A DNA stretch of 64,000 nt from Bacillus sp. CH30_1T (lineage in GTDB: Bacteria > Bacillota > Bacilli > Bacillales > Bacillaceae_B): positions 194,954-258,953 of the forward strand of contig NZ_VTUY01000008.1 of assembly GCF_008364765.1 (NCBI RefSeq), given 5' to 3'. Of the stretch, positions 56,887 through 64,000 are shown piece by piece; the first letter of the stretch is position 1, and every line of letters starts with the position of its first letter. The position numbers and the translations under genes are program-made. The notes under the pieces are model-generated. The model did no database searches. It saw only the letters and a list, made by a program, of their open reading frames with translations, and had not been told where the DNA came from.

Positions 56887-56913
56887 ACCAAGGGTTGACC
56901 TTGGTTTTTTTTA
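56887..56913 (+). terminator. Terminator of hxlR
   Basis: ACCAAGG (56887-56893) and CCTTGGT (56899-56905) followed by seven Ts. Confidence 0.88.
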
Positions 56914-57050
56914 TTACTGTTTTATATGAGTAGAGACAACAACTTAATTGCCACTTCTCGCTTATTCTTATAAAATTGGGGTATAACATATAAGTAGCAT
57001 AAGAGAGTAAGAAGATAATAATAGATAAGTTTATATGGAGGAGATGCAAA

Positions 57051-57731
57051 ATGAAGATTTCATATCATGGACATTCAGTAGTGAAGATCGAAACGAACGG
57101 TAAAACGATTTTAATCGACCCATTCATCAATGGAAATGAACTGACAGATCTTAAAGTGGATGACGAGAAACCCGATGTGATCATTCTTACACACGGTCAC
57201 AACGATCACGTAGGTGACACCGTCGAGCTTGCGAAGGAGAATGATTCATTGGTAATCGCGAATCATGAATTGGCAACGTACTTAAGCTGGCAATCAGTGA
57301 AGACTCATCCGATGCATGTTGGGGGAGCGTATGAATTTGACTTCGGGAAAGTGAAATTGACACAGGCGTTCCACGGCTCAGGTCTGATTACAGAGAGCAA
57401 TGAGATCATTTATATGGGTATGCCTGCTGGCGTGCTCTTGATGATTGAAGGGAAAACCATCTTCCATGCGGGGGATACCGGATTATTCTCCGATATGAAG
57501 CTGATCGGGGAGCGTCATCCGATTGATCTTGCTTTCCTTCCGATCGGAGATAATTTCACAATGGGACCTGAAGATGCGGCTACAGCAGCTAGCTTCTTAA
57601 AGGCGAAGAAAGTCGTGCCGATCCACTATGATACATTCCCGCCGATCAAACAGGATCCGCAGAAATTCATCGACTTGCTTGATGATTGTGAAGGACAGGT
57701 TATGAAGGCTGGAGACGTCATCGAATATTAA
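57051..57731 (+). CDS. ytkL: UPF0173 metal-dependent hydrolase (YtkL)
   Basis: The protein has 226 residues with a metallo-beta-lactamase fold: [10 protein letters not shown], the HxHxDH-type motif [16 protein letters not shown] (about 49-64), [11 protein letters not shown] and [14 protein letters not shown]. The family is conserved in Bacillaceae but the substrate is unknown. GGAGGAG precedes the start. Confidence 0.92.
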   Translation: MKISYHGHSVVKIETNGKTILIDPFINGNELTDLKVDDEKPDVIILTHGHNDHVGDTVELAKENDSLVIANHELATYLSWQSVKTHPMHVGGAYEFDFGKVKLTQAFHGSGLITESNEIIYMGMPAGVLLMIEGKTIFHAGDTGLFSDMKLIGERHPIDLAFLPIGDNFTMGPEDAATAASFLKAKKVVPIHYDTFPPIKQDPQKFIDLLDDCEGQVMKAGDVIEY

Positions 57732-57843
57732 TTAGTGAGAGCATTGCAAATTAAGTAGTTTAGATAATGTGGAGAAAACTTAAGACCACAGCCAAAATAT
57801 TGTACGTTCCGTTTTGCAAATAACGTATTTTCAGCTTAATGAC

Positions 57844-57874
57844 AAAAAAGTGCCGGTATTCGGCACTTTTTTGG
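57844..57874 (+). terminator. Terminator of ytkL
   Basis: AGTGCCG (57849-57855) pairs with CGGCACT (57861-57867) with A and T runs on either side. Confidence 0.9.
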
Positions 57875-58000
57875 TGTCTTTATTACTTTTTATCATATTC
57901 ATTCAAAGGTACATCGCCCTTCAGAAAAAACATGGGCAAACCACCTCATTTCAGAAGAGTTAGAACATAACAAACAAGACACAACCAGGATCTACATGAA

Positions 58001-58045
58001 AAGCAACCCATCCAATTGATCATGAAGGATGGGTTGCTTTAATTT
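58001..58045. terminator. Strong hairpin, likely terminator for the minus-strand pair
   Basis: AAGCAACCCATCC (58001-58013) pairs perfectly with 58027-58039. It lies about 90 bases beyond the stop of the small minus-strand ORF and can terminate that transcript. Confidence 0.75.
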
Positions 58046-58134
58046 ACTCTATAGGAGAGACATTATCAGTGTTAGGGTGAGGATATTGAAGCACTGCTTA
58101 TTATTATTTAGATTTCATTAATTTTCCTTTTATG

Positions 58135-58284
58135 TCAATTCAAATATAATCGAAAAAACACTACAATTACAATTAGATATAATAGAGCATATACCATTCT
58201 AAATTTTATTTTATTAGAATAAAATAAATATATATATATAATTGTTAAAACTATGAAAATTAAAAGTAATATATTATCCAACAT
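58135..58284 (-). CDS. Small two-helix membrane protein, possible immunity protein
   Basis: A 49-residue ORF starts at ATG 58284, 21 bases after the secreted-protein stop, with GGTGGTGAG as ribosome binding site. It reads MLDNILLLIFIVLTIIYIYL, then FYSNKIKFR as a charged loop, then MVYALLYLIVIVVFFRLYLN. Two membrane helices with a basic loop are typical of bacteriocin immunity proteins, and the tight spacing suggests co-expression. No homology could be tested; the AT-rich sequence makes chance ORFs more likely, so this is a candidate. Confidence 0.55.
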   Translation of the reverse strand: MLDNILLLIFIVLTIIYIYLFYSNKIKFRMVYALLYLIVIVVFFRLYLN

Positions 58285-58305
58285 ATGCTCACCACCAAAT
58301 TTATT

Positions 58306-58956
58306 TTATCTAGACTTTACTTTATATGTCAAAGCCCAAGTCATATCAAGAATAACACCTTTTCCTTTATTATGCGACTTCATTGCCTTCCCAAGTTTTT
58401 TACAATATACCCCTGTGATACCTGCAATACCAGCTACAGGTGGTAACCAAAATAGTATAGTTGCATAATCCTGTTCAGTATCTGATGCATCTTCCAACTG
58501 TTTAATTGCTTTTTTAGCTTGTGAATCAGTATATGTTGCCCTTACTCCCCACCAATAAGTTTTAGAAGTATAACCTTTCCTAGCAGCAGCCATAAATTTA
58601 TATTTATTAGTAACTGATAAATTAGTAATTGATAAATCTTCATTAACCACTACTTGTCCATTTTTTACTTGTCTGTTAATTTCTTCAAAAGATTTTTCTA
58701 AAACCGCTAATTCATTTTTTATATATACATCTTGAGGGATACTACTATCAACATACAAAAAGCCTTGATCATTTTTATGAACATAAGGCGCTACTTCAAA
58801 AATAACTTCTGAAGCATCTTCAGCTAATGAAGCTACCGGTAATCCTGTAATCTCGTTTGATATATTTTCATTTGCATGAGCGATATTCGATAAAAATCCA
58901 CTTGAGAATCCTAAAGTTAATATTGTTGTTGCTCCTAAAATAAGTGCCTTTTTCAT
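58306..58956 (-). CDS. Secreted WWG-motif protein, possible bacteriocin-like toxin
   Basis: The protein has 216 residues. The signal peptide (MKKALILGATTILTLGFSSGF through NIAHA) is cleaved near residue 28. Residues 29-115 are hydrophilic and pro-region-like (SLAEDASEVIFEVAPYVHKN). The C-terminal part has KTYWWGVRATYTDSQAKKAI, a helix, the hydrophobic ATILFWLPPVAGIAGITGVY and SHNKGKGVILDMTWALTYKVK. The WWG-hydrophobic-GKGV layout resembles Bacillus secreted peptides I associate with bacteriocin-like proteins, but I cannot name a family. AAGGGTG precedes the ATG. Confidence 0.7.
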   Translation of the reverse strand: MKKALILGATTILTLGFSSGFLSNIAHANENISNEITGLPVASLAEDASEVIFEVAPYVHKNDQGFLYVDSSIPQDVYIKNELAVLEKSFEEINRQVKNGQVVVNEDLSITNLSVTNKYKFMAAARKGYTSKTYWWGVRATYTDSQAKKAIKQLEDASDTEQDYATILFWLPPVAGIAGITGVYCKKLGKAMKSHNKGKGVILDMTWALTYKVKSR

Positions 58957-59285
58957 TTTACATTACACCCTTTTACAAAAAATAGTATTTTCTTCCGGAA
59001 GGATTATATATTACCATATTAATAATCAAATAATATAAAAATTATCCTTAAATAATCCTTAAGTTTATTTTATTACATAATCTTAAAAGCCCTTGATACA
59101 TCAACAAAAACACCCATTTGATTTAATGAGCTAATAGGTATGCTAATTCATATGCCATATACAATGATTCTCCACAAAAACTTAACTACTTAGGTGCAAA
59201 TTCATTGTCCTTTTTCTCACGTTTATACAACATCCTTCACGCACTCGCATATACATGATACAAGCCTAGAGAGGAGGAAGAACGT
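58957..59285. other. AT-rich divergent intergenic region
   Basis: No gene. It must hold the promoter of the secreted protein on the minus strand and of the small membrane protein on the plus strand; none is clear enough to mark. AGAGAGGAGGAAG (59269-59281) is the ribosome binding site for the GTG at 59286. Confidence 0.35.
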
Positions 59286-59528
59286 GTGAAACAACGATAC
59301 ATTCTCTGTTTACTATTCACAGGGGCCCTAATATATTATGGAGCTCCCCGCATATCCATTTTTGCAGAAGGTCTTCAAGGCACCTTCGCCATCGGCTGGC
59401 TTGTACTTGCAACCTTTGTGGTAGCCGGAAACCTCGCAGCCCTTCTTTACACACCTAAAGGAATAAGTAAGGGCAAGAAGTTGAAATCGAAACCGGTGCG
59501 GAAAGTGAGATCGAGATCATTTGGATAA
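59286..59528 (+). CDS. Small membrane protein, two helices and basic tail
   Basis: The protein has 80 residues. Helices lie at about 4-21 (RYILCLLFTGALIYYGAP) and 35-56 (AIGWLVLATFVVAGNLAALLY). The last 20 residues are strongly basic (KGKKLKSKPVRKVRSRS). GTG start with a strong ribosome binding site. It looks like one of the small conserved Bacillaceae membrane proteins near ytkL/ytoI; function unknown. Confidence 0.75.
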   Translation: MKQRYILCLLFTGALIYYGAPRISIFAEGLQGTFAIGWLVLATFVVAGNLAALLYTPKGISKGKKLKSKPVRKVRSRSFG

Positions 59529-59571
59529 GTGTTTTTAATAGTTATCGATTGAGTATAAGCAAACCCTTAAA

Positions 59572-59695
59572 GTTGATTGGAGCGGAAGGTGCTCGACTCC
59601 TGCGGGAATAGCTGGACAGGTGAGACCCCGGAAGCGCAGCTGAGGAGGCTCACCGCCAGCCCCGCGGAAAGCGAGCACCTGGAGCGGAAATCAAC
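59572..59695. repeat. Dispersed Bacillaceae palindromic repeat (about 124 bp)
   Basis: Begins GTTGATTGGAGCGGAAG and ends GGAGCGGAAATCAAC, so its ends are complementary (GTTGATT/AATCAAC). Inside, AGGTGCTCG pairs with CGAGCACCT, and AGGTGAG with CTCACC. Much richer in GC than its surroundings. Copies of this kind (CTCCTGCGGGAA...GAGGCTCACCGC...GCGGAAAGCGAGC) are scattered between genes in many Bacillus genomes. It can fold into one long stem. Confidence 0.82.
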
Positions 59696-59738
59696 CAGCA
59701 CTCTCTCCGTACAAAAGCATCAAAGTTCTCCAAATCAG

Positions 59739-59762
59739 GGGGCTTACACCAATGTAAGCCCC
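59739..59762. terminator. Hairpin before ytoI
   Basis: GGGGCTTACA (59739-59748) and TGTAAGCCCC (59753-59762) form a perfect 10-bp stem with a four-base loop. There is no long T run, so it may be a terminator for upstream reading or a leader structure. Confidence 0.6.
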
Positions 59763-59838
59763 GATTAAATTGAAACACCACGCTTTTCACATTATAATAA
59801 ACATATGAAGCAGGACGTTATAAAGAAGGGTGAAAAGC

Positions 59839-61158
59839 TTGGCTACTAAACACGAACAAATAATAGACTACATAGATACTTTGCCAGTCGGTGAAAAAAT
59901 CTCTGTTCGCCAAATTGCAAAAGCACTGAACGTGAGCGAAGGAACCGCGTACAGGGCGATTAAAGATGCGGAAACTAAAGGATATGTCAGCACCATCGAA
60001 CGCGTCGGTACCATCCGGATCGAACAAAAGAAGAAAGACAACATCGAAAAGCTCACCTATGCAGAAGTGGTCAATATCATTGATGGACAAGTATTGGGTG
60101 GAAGAACGGGATTACATAAAATGCTCAATAAGTTCGTCATTGGAGCGATGAAGCTTGAAGCCATGATGAGATACACGGAAGCGGGGAACCTGTTGATCAT
60201 CGGGAACCGGACCCAGGCCCACGAGCACGCACTACGAGCCGGGGCTGCCGTACTGATCACCGGTGGATTCGATACAGAAGATCATGTCAAGAAGCTTGCA
60301 GATGAGCTCGAACTCCCGATCATTTCTACTTCCTACGACACGTTTACAGTGGCGACCATGATCAACCGGGCAATTTATGATCAGCTCATCAAAAAGGAAA
60401 TCGTATTGGTAGAAGATATTTTAACAAAAGCGGATGACACGGCATACTTGCATATAAACGATACGTTGGAGGAATGGTTCGAAAAAAATCAATATACATT
60501 CCACAGCCGTTTCCCGGTGGTCGATAACAATCTGAAAGTGCATGGTATGGTCACCTCGAAAGACGTCATGGGGCAGGAAAAGTATACGGGAATCGATAAG
60601 ATCATGACCAAACAACCGATCACCGTCAGCCCGAATACAAGCGTTGCTTCAGCCGCCCATATCATGATCTGGGAAGGGATCGAATTACTTCCCGTGGTCA
60701 ATGAACAAAACAGGCTCCAGGGAATCATCAGCCGTCAGGACGTATTAAAGGCCCTGCAAATGATTCAAAGGCAGCCACAGGTTGGGGAAACGATTGATGA
60801 TCTGATTAGTAATGGAGTAGAAGCAGCAGCTGAGAAAAAAGGCGATAAAGAAGTCTACCTTTTTGCGGTGACTCCTCAGATGACCACTGGAATTGGTACG
60901 ATCTCGTATGGCGTATTCACTACATTAATGACAGAAGCGGCCAATCGAGCATTGAAGCCCTACAAAAAAGGCGATATTGTCATCGAAAACATGACCATCT
61001 ATTTCATCAAACCTGTTCAAATGGAGAGCATGCTTGAAATTCACCCGAAAGTGCTCGACGTCGGAAGAAAATTTGGTAAAGTGGATGTAGAAGTATATAG
61101 TGAAGGTGTATTGGTGGGGAAATCCCTGATGATTTGCCAGCTGATTGATCGTCATTAG
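59839..61158 (+). CDS. ytoI: HTH/DRTGG/CBS/hotdog regulatory protein (YtoI)
   Basis: The protein has 439 residues from TTG at 59839, which has AAGAAGGG eight bases upstream; a GTG at 59830 would sit on that site. Domains in order: helix-turn-helix (KISVRQIAKALNVSEGTAYRAIKDAE), DRTGG domain (about 70-180), two CBS domains (about 190-310, MTKQPITVSPNTSVASAAHIM, LQGIISRQDVLKAL) and a C-terminal hotdog thioesterase-like domain. CBS domains bind adenine nucleotides, so it is thought to be a nucleotide-responsive regulator. Confidence 0.93.
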   Translation: MATKHEQIIDYIDTLPVGEKISVRQIAKALNVSEGTAYRAIKDAETKGYVSTIERVGTIRIEQKKKDNIEKLTYAEVVNIIDGQVLGGRTGLHKMLNKFVIGAMKLEAMMRYTEAGNLLIIGNRTQAHEHALRAGAAVLITGGFDTEDHVKKLADELELPIISTSYDTFTVATMINRAIYDQLIKKEIVLVEDILTKADDTAYLHINDTLEEWFEKNQYTFHSRFPVVDNNLKVHGMVTSKDVMGQEKYTGIDKIMTKQPITVSPNTSVASAAHIMIWEGIELLPVVNEQNRLQGIISRQDVLKALQMIQRQPQVGETIDDLISNGVEAAAEKKGDKEVYLFAVTPQMTTGIGTISYGVFTTLMTEAANRALKPYKKGDIVIENMTIYFIKPVQMESMLEIHPKVLDVGRKFGKVDVEVYSEGVLVGKSLMICQLIDRH

Positions 61159-61204
61159 GGTTTTTTCTGAATAAGTGGGATCACTTGTAGAATTTTCGAC
61201 AAAA

Positions 61205-61348
61205 GGTTCATAAAAATGAATTTCCGGATCATAAGTTGCCGAAACTGGATCATAAATCTGGAAAGAGGATCATAAGTAACGAAACCCGGTTCATAAATCC
61301 CGAAAGAGGGTCATAAGTAGCCAAAACCGGTTCAGGAAAGTTGAAGAA
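61205..61348 (+). repeat. Tandem 20-21 bp repeats, six to seven units
   Basis: Units start at 61205, 61226, 61247, 61267, 61288, 61308 and a degenerate one at 61329. The consensus is GG(A/T)TCATAA(G/A)T(n)3CGAAA followed by two or three variable bases; units of 20 and 21 bases alternate. Non-coding, downstream of ytoI. Confidence 0.88.
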
Positions 61349-61504
61349 TGACCGCTTTTTCATCCATAGGCTACTTAAAAGGTCATCTTTCACCTGATAA
61401 TTGAACAAAACGATGCTATTTTACCTGAAAAAATAATTAAATCAATCCACCGACTAAGAAATCAGAAAAAAAAGACCGGATAAGCATCCAGTCTATTGTC
61501 GCAT

Positions 61505-61810
61505 TTATTGGTTATCCAGTTCTTTCGCTTCTCTTTGAGCATAAGGAAGCACGTGCTTGTACAGCTTATACCCTGCCCAGCAGCTTCCAAGTCCAATCAG
61601 GATGAAAAGACCGCCGATAAAATACGTCAGCGTTCCAGGGAATAAAAACAGCTGATTGATCCCAAACAGGGCAACAAATAGCCCTAGGGCAATGCTTGCC
61701 TTCGCCGATAACCATTTCTTTTCCATTGGTCGATTCGTTCGAACCTGTCTGATTTTATAAAAGACATAAAACGTGAATGTTACGACAATCAGTAGTGCGA
61801 GAAAATACAT
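61505..61810 (-). CDS. ytpI: YtpI family membrane protein
   Basis: The protein has 101 residues from ATG at 61810, with GGAGGA nine bases upstream; a start at 61825 would fall before that site. Three helices (YFLALLIVVTFTFYVFYKI, IALGLFVALFGINQLFL, YFIGGLFILIGLGSCWAGYKLY) match YtpI, a small integral protein conserved next to ytoI and nrnA. Function unknown. Confidence 0.9.
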   Translation of the reverse strand: MYFLALLIVVTFTFYVFYKIRQVRTNRPMEKKWLSAKASIALGLFVALFGINQLFLFPGTLTYFIGGLFILIGLGSCWAGYKLYKHVLPYAQREAKELDNQ

Positions 61811-61903
61811 AGTTTTGTCCTCCATCGTTGACTTCTCTCGCTACTATTTTACAGATATCAGGACAGATTGCCAAATAAAAAATCCACTCCAAAGGAGATT
61901 CCC

Positions 61904-62845
61904 ATGAAAGAACAAATACTGGACCTCATCAAACAATATGAAACCATCATCGTACATAGACATGTTCGCCCGGATCCTGACGCCTATGGTTCCCAGGGAG
62001 GACTGGTGGAAATGCTGAAAACGTCCTTCCCGGATAAAAAGATTTTTGCCGTCGGGAAAGAAGATGAAAGTCTTCATTATTTAAAACGCTTGGATGTCAT
62101 TGAAGACCACGTTTTCGAAGGAGCTTTAATCATCGTTTGCGATACGGCGAATGAAGAACGTATCTGTGACCGTCGTTATAAGTTAGGGGATAAGCTCGTG
62201 AAAATCGATCATCACCCCAATGAAGATGCATACGGAGATTATTTATGGATCGATACATCCGCAAGCTCAGTAAGCGAAATGATTTATGAATTCTACTTGT
62301 TCGGTAAGGATAAAGGACTGACGTTATCTGATGAGGGCGCAAGACTTTTATTTGCCGGGATTGTGGGAGACACGGGAAGATTCCTTTATCCGAGCACAAC
62401 TCAGAATACGTTTGATATCGCAGGCGAATTGATCCGCTTTGATTTTGACCGTAATGAACTATTCAATAAAATGTACGAGATCGATGCCAATGTCATCAAG
62501 CTTCACGGATTTGTCCTTCAAAACTTCGAAATGGATCAGGATGGCTGTGCAAGCATGATCATGACGAAAGAAATACTGGAGCAGCATCAGGTCATTCCTT
62601 CAGAAGCTTCTTTACTGGTCAGTACATTGGGTAACGTAAAAGGCATCAAAGCGTGGGTCTTCTTCATTGAAGAAAGTGATCAAATCAGGGTCCGTCTGCG
62701 TTCAAAAGGACCAGTCATCAACACCATCGCCAAAAAATACAACGGCGGAGGACATCCATTGGCTGCAGGGGCTTCGATTTATTCATGGGAAGAGAAAGAA
62801 GAAGTAATGAAGGATTTAAGAGAAGTGTGCAGGAATCATAGATAA
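61904..62845 (+). CDS. nrnA: Bifunctional oligoribonuclease/PAP phosphatase NrnA
   Basis: The protein has 313 residues from ATG at 61904 (AAAGGAGA upstream). It is a DHH/DHHA1 phosphoesterase: VHRHVRPDPDAYGSQGGL (D residues bind Mn), ICDTANEERI, KIDHHPNEDAYGD (the DHH motif) and C-terminal YNGGGHPLAAGA (GGGH substrate motif). It degrades nanoRNAs and dephosphorylates 3'-phosphoadenosine-5'-phosphate. Divergent from ytpI, as in B. subtilis. Confidence 0.96.
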   Translation: MKEQILDLIKQYETIIVHRHVRPDPDAYGSQGGLVEMLKTSFPDKKIFAVGKEDESLHYLKRLDVIEDHVFEGALIIVCDTANEERICDRRYKLGDKLVKIDHHPNEDAYGDYLWIDTSASSVSEMIYEFYLFGKDKGLTLSDEGARLLFAGIVGDTGRFLYPSTTQNTFDIAGELIRFDFDRNELFNKMYEIDANVIKLHGFVLQNFEMDQDGCASMIMTKEILEQHQVIPSEASLLVSTLGNVKGIKAWVFFIEESDQIRVRLRSKGPVINTIAKKYNGGGHPLAAGASIYSWEEKEEVMKDLREVCRNHR

Positions 62846-62851
62846 GACTTA

Positions 62852-62888
62852 AGAGGAGCTGGTATCTGCCGGCTCCTCTATTTAATGT
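62852..62888 (+). terminator. Terminator of nrnA
   Basis: AGAGGAGC (62852-62859) pairs with GCTCCTCT (62872-62879); the following ATTTAATGTT is a weak T tract. Confidence 0.75.
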
Positions 62889-63194
62889 TCTGACAGGCAC
62901 ATAAGAATCGCCCCTTTCAAATTTAATAGGGGTCTGAGTGGTTCGTAAATCCTGCCAATATTATAAAAAAGTTCAAACTCCGGTCCATTGACGGGAGTAT
63001 TTTTGTGTTCTTTTTTCTTTACGTCATCCCCCTATAAAATAGGCTTTTGTATCAGTCACAATACCCAGCAAGATGACATAAATTGTTTGGGAGTGTTCAT
63101 ATTTATAGTGAATTTACCTAAATTACAGAAATTTTTCTTGGAAAGCTCAATTGTTTTTGTTCCTTAATTGTGAGAGACATTGGGTAAACTTTTT
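62889..63194. other. Intergenic region before the bacteriocin precursor
   Basis: No gene. A half copy of the REP-like unit (GGGGTCTGA, around 62931) is present. The promoter of the precursor should lie in the last 150 bases; none is clear. Confidence 0.35.
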
Positions 63195-63211
63195 GGGAGG
63201 TAATGAAATTG

Positions 63212-63463
63212 ATGAATAATTTTCACAATGAACTTCAGAGTCTGAATGTAGGTGATTTCCAGGCAACACAGCCTGTTTCATGGGATCAAAACATGTATGA
63301 TCCTAATGACGAACGAATTTTCCTTGGATTTGGAGGCTGTTTCGGCTTTGGATTCGCATGCTTCTTTAGTTGCTTTGGTTGTGGTGGATGCTTCCGTTGC
63401 GGAAGATGCGGCAGATGCGGAAGATGTGGCGGGTGCGGACGGTGTGGACGCTGCGGCCGTTAA
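63212..63463 (+). CDS. Heterocycloanthracin/sonorensin-type bacteriocin precursor
   Basis: The peptide has 83 residues from ATG at 63212; GGGAGG (63195-63200) is 11 bases before it and only two before the ATG at 63203. The leader MNNFHNELQSLNVGDFQATQPVSWDQ matches the ELQSL-DFQ-P-WDQ pattern of this precursor family. The core has Phe/Gly-rich GFGGCFGFGFACFFSCFGC followed by GGCFRC and a CGR/CGG repeat to the end; 12 Cys in all, spaced by three in the tail. In this family Cys (and Ser) are cyclised to thiazoles (oxazoles) by a cyclodehydratase. The next gene is a maturation protein. Few Ser/Thr occur, so products would be mainly thiazoles. Confidence 0.93.
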   Translation: MNNFHNELQSLNVGDFQATQPVSWDQNMYDPNDERIFLGFGGCFGFGFACFFSCFGCGGCFRCGRCGRCGRCGGCGRCGRCGR

Positions 63464-63491
63464 TCAGGTTTTAGAATATCGTTTTCAACTT

Positions 63492-63526
63492 GATCCCTGT
63501 ATGAGTCAGTGCAGGGGTCTTTTTTT
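63492..63526 (+). terminator. Terminator of the precursor gene
   Basis: GATCCCTG (63492-63499) pairs with CAGGGGTC (63512-63519) using one G-U pair, then seven Ts. The precursor can thus be made in excess of the modification enzymes. Confidence 0.85.
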
Positions 63527-63557
63527 ATACATAAGGGACAAAGTGAGACTCATACGA

Positions 63558-63572
63558 TGATAATGATAGTCA
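63558..63572. promoter_or_regulatory. Fur-like box before the maturation gene
   Basis: TGATAATGATAGTCA matches the 7-1-7 Fur box TGATAAT-N-ATTATCA at 12 of 14 positions. It lies 27 bases before the ATG of the maturation gene. Iron (or peroxide/zinc through PerR or Zur) control is possible but untested. Confidence 0.45.
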
Positions 63573-63598
63573 TATTAGCGGGTGTAAGGAGGAGCGCT

Positions 63599-64000
63599 AT
63601 GGCAAAATTGGACCCTTCTATGCGTTTAAAAGTAAAGAGGGATACGTTTTATCTCCCTGAACCAAACAGCGGTGTTTTCTTTAGGAATAACCAATGCTCT
63701 TTCCGCATGGAGGGAAGTGGAATTGATCAATGGGTTGAGAAGCTGCTTCCGATGTTCAATGGGGAGTACTCCCTTGAGTATTTGACGAACGGACTGCCAG
63801 TCCCTTATAAAAACAGGGTCATGGAAATGGCAGAGGTTTTGCATAAAAACGGGTTTGTTCGGGACGTGAGCAGGGATCTGCCACACCAGCTTCCCCAACA
63901 TGCATTGAAAAAATTCGCATCACAGATCGAATTTGTCGACAGTTTGGCAGGTTCGGGAGCTTCAAGGTTTGAAACCTACCGCGGGGCCAATGTCCTGGCA
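63599..64000 (+). CDS. Putative thiazole-containing bacteriocin maturation protein (5' part)
   Basis: ATG at 63599 with AAGGAGG (63586-63592) opens a frame that stays open to the window edge (134 codons). It begins AKLDPSMRLKVKRDTFYLPE and has FRMEGSGIDQWVEKLLPMFNGEYSLEYL, LHKNGFVRDVSRDLPHQLPQ and ASQIEFVDSLAGSGASRFE. I recall this as the start of the large ThiF-like proteins named putative thiazole-containing bacteriocin maturation protein, found beside YcaO cyclodehydratase and dehydrogenase genes. The remaining part, expected to be several hundred residues, lies outside. Confidence 0.85.
   Translation, partial: MAKLDPSMRLKVKRDTFYLPEPNSGVFFRNNQCSFRMEGSGIDQWVEKLLPMFNGEYSLEYLTNGLPVPYKNRVMEMAEVLHKNGFVRDVSRDLPHQLPQHALKKFASQIEFVDSLAGSGASRFETYRGANVLA

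Noticed and set aside
59577-59768. 63-residue plus-strand ORF inside the dispersed repeat
   Set aside because: It is produced by the GC-rich repeat, has no ribosome binding site, and the repeat occurs in both orientations in Bacillus genomes.
61205-61348. CRISPR-like array
   Set aside because: The units are contiguous 20-21 bp repeats without unique spacers, and no cas gene is present.
63252-63560. 102-residue ORF overlapping the bacteriocin precursor in another frame
   Set aside because: It lies on the repetitive Cys-codon region and extends through the terminator; the other frame has the family leader and ribosome binding site.

Overview
The window looks like chromosomal DNA of a low-to-mid GC Gram-positive Bacillaceae (Bacillus or Rossellomorea-like). 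The signs are strong AGGAGG-type ribosome binding sites with frequent GTG/TTG starts, an S-box riboswitch before metNPQ, cre and RbsR operators before rbsRKDACB, GlpP, and the backbone genes ald, ytkL, ytoI, ytpI and nrnA. The genus is an inference from gene content; no rRNA is present.

Layout. 0-2.7 kb is mobile DNA: the first codons of a minus-strand IS110-type transposase at the left edge, a full IS110-family transposase on the plus strand, and an orphan Tn554 TnpC-like protein. 3.0-12.7 kb is a catabolic island: an AraC regulator divergent from an FAD dehydrogenase, a GPH sugar symporter, a formylglycine-generating enzyme, its probable client sulfatase, and a GH3 glycosidase. It ends in an IS6 remnant and several decaying genes (an FMN reductase with one stop, a lamin-tail/FN3 surface protein frameshifted in a poly-A tract). 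16.9-23.0 kb holds mgtC, a GNAT acetyltransferase, glpP, and an S-box-controlled methionine ABC importer with an M20 amidohydrolase. 24.2-29.9 kb is a complete ribose operon. 30-33.6 kb is a poorly conserved stretch with an uncharacterised protein, gene debris, REP-like palindromes and a truncated NCS1 permease copy.

34-51.3 kb is a pentose/galactose island: an AraPST-type three-component arabinose sensor, an AraEGH ABC importer, araD-araA-araB, a ROK repressor, and a divergent Leloir operon galK-galE-galT. A palindrome shared by the ROK and galK promoters suggests one regulator controls both. A second, intact NCS1 permease follows, so two direct copies of this permease bracket the island.

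53.8-62.8 kb is backbone (ald, ytkL, ytoI, ytpI, nrnA) with accessory insertions: hxlAB/hxlR for formaldehyde fixation, and a secreted WWG-motif protein followed by a 49-residue two-helix membrane ORF that resembles a toxin/immunity pair.

The right edge (63.2-64.0 kb) is the most interesting part. A Cys/Gly/Arg-rich heterocycloanthracin/sonorensin-type bacteriocin precursor is followed, after a terminator and a Fur-like box, by the start of a putative thiazole-bacteriocin maturation protein. The window therefore appears to end at the beginning of a TOMM (azole-modified peptide) biosynthetic cluster.
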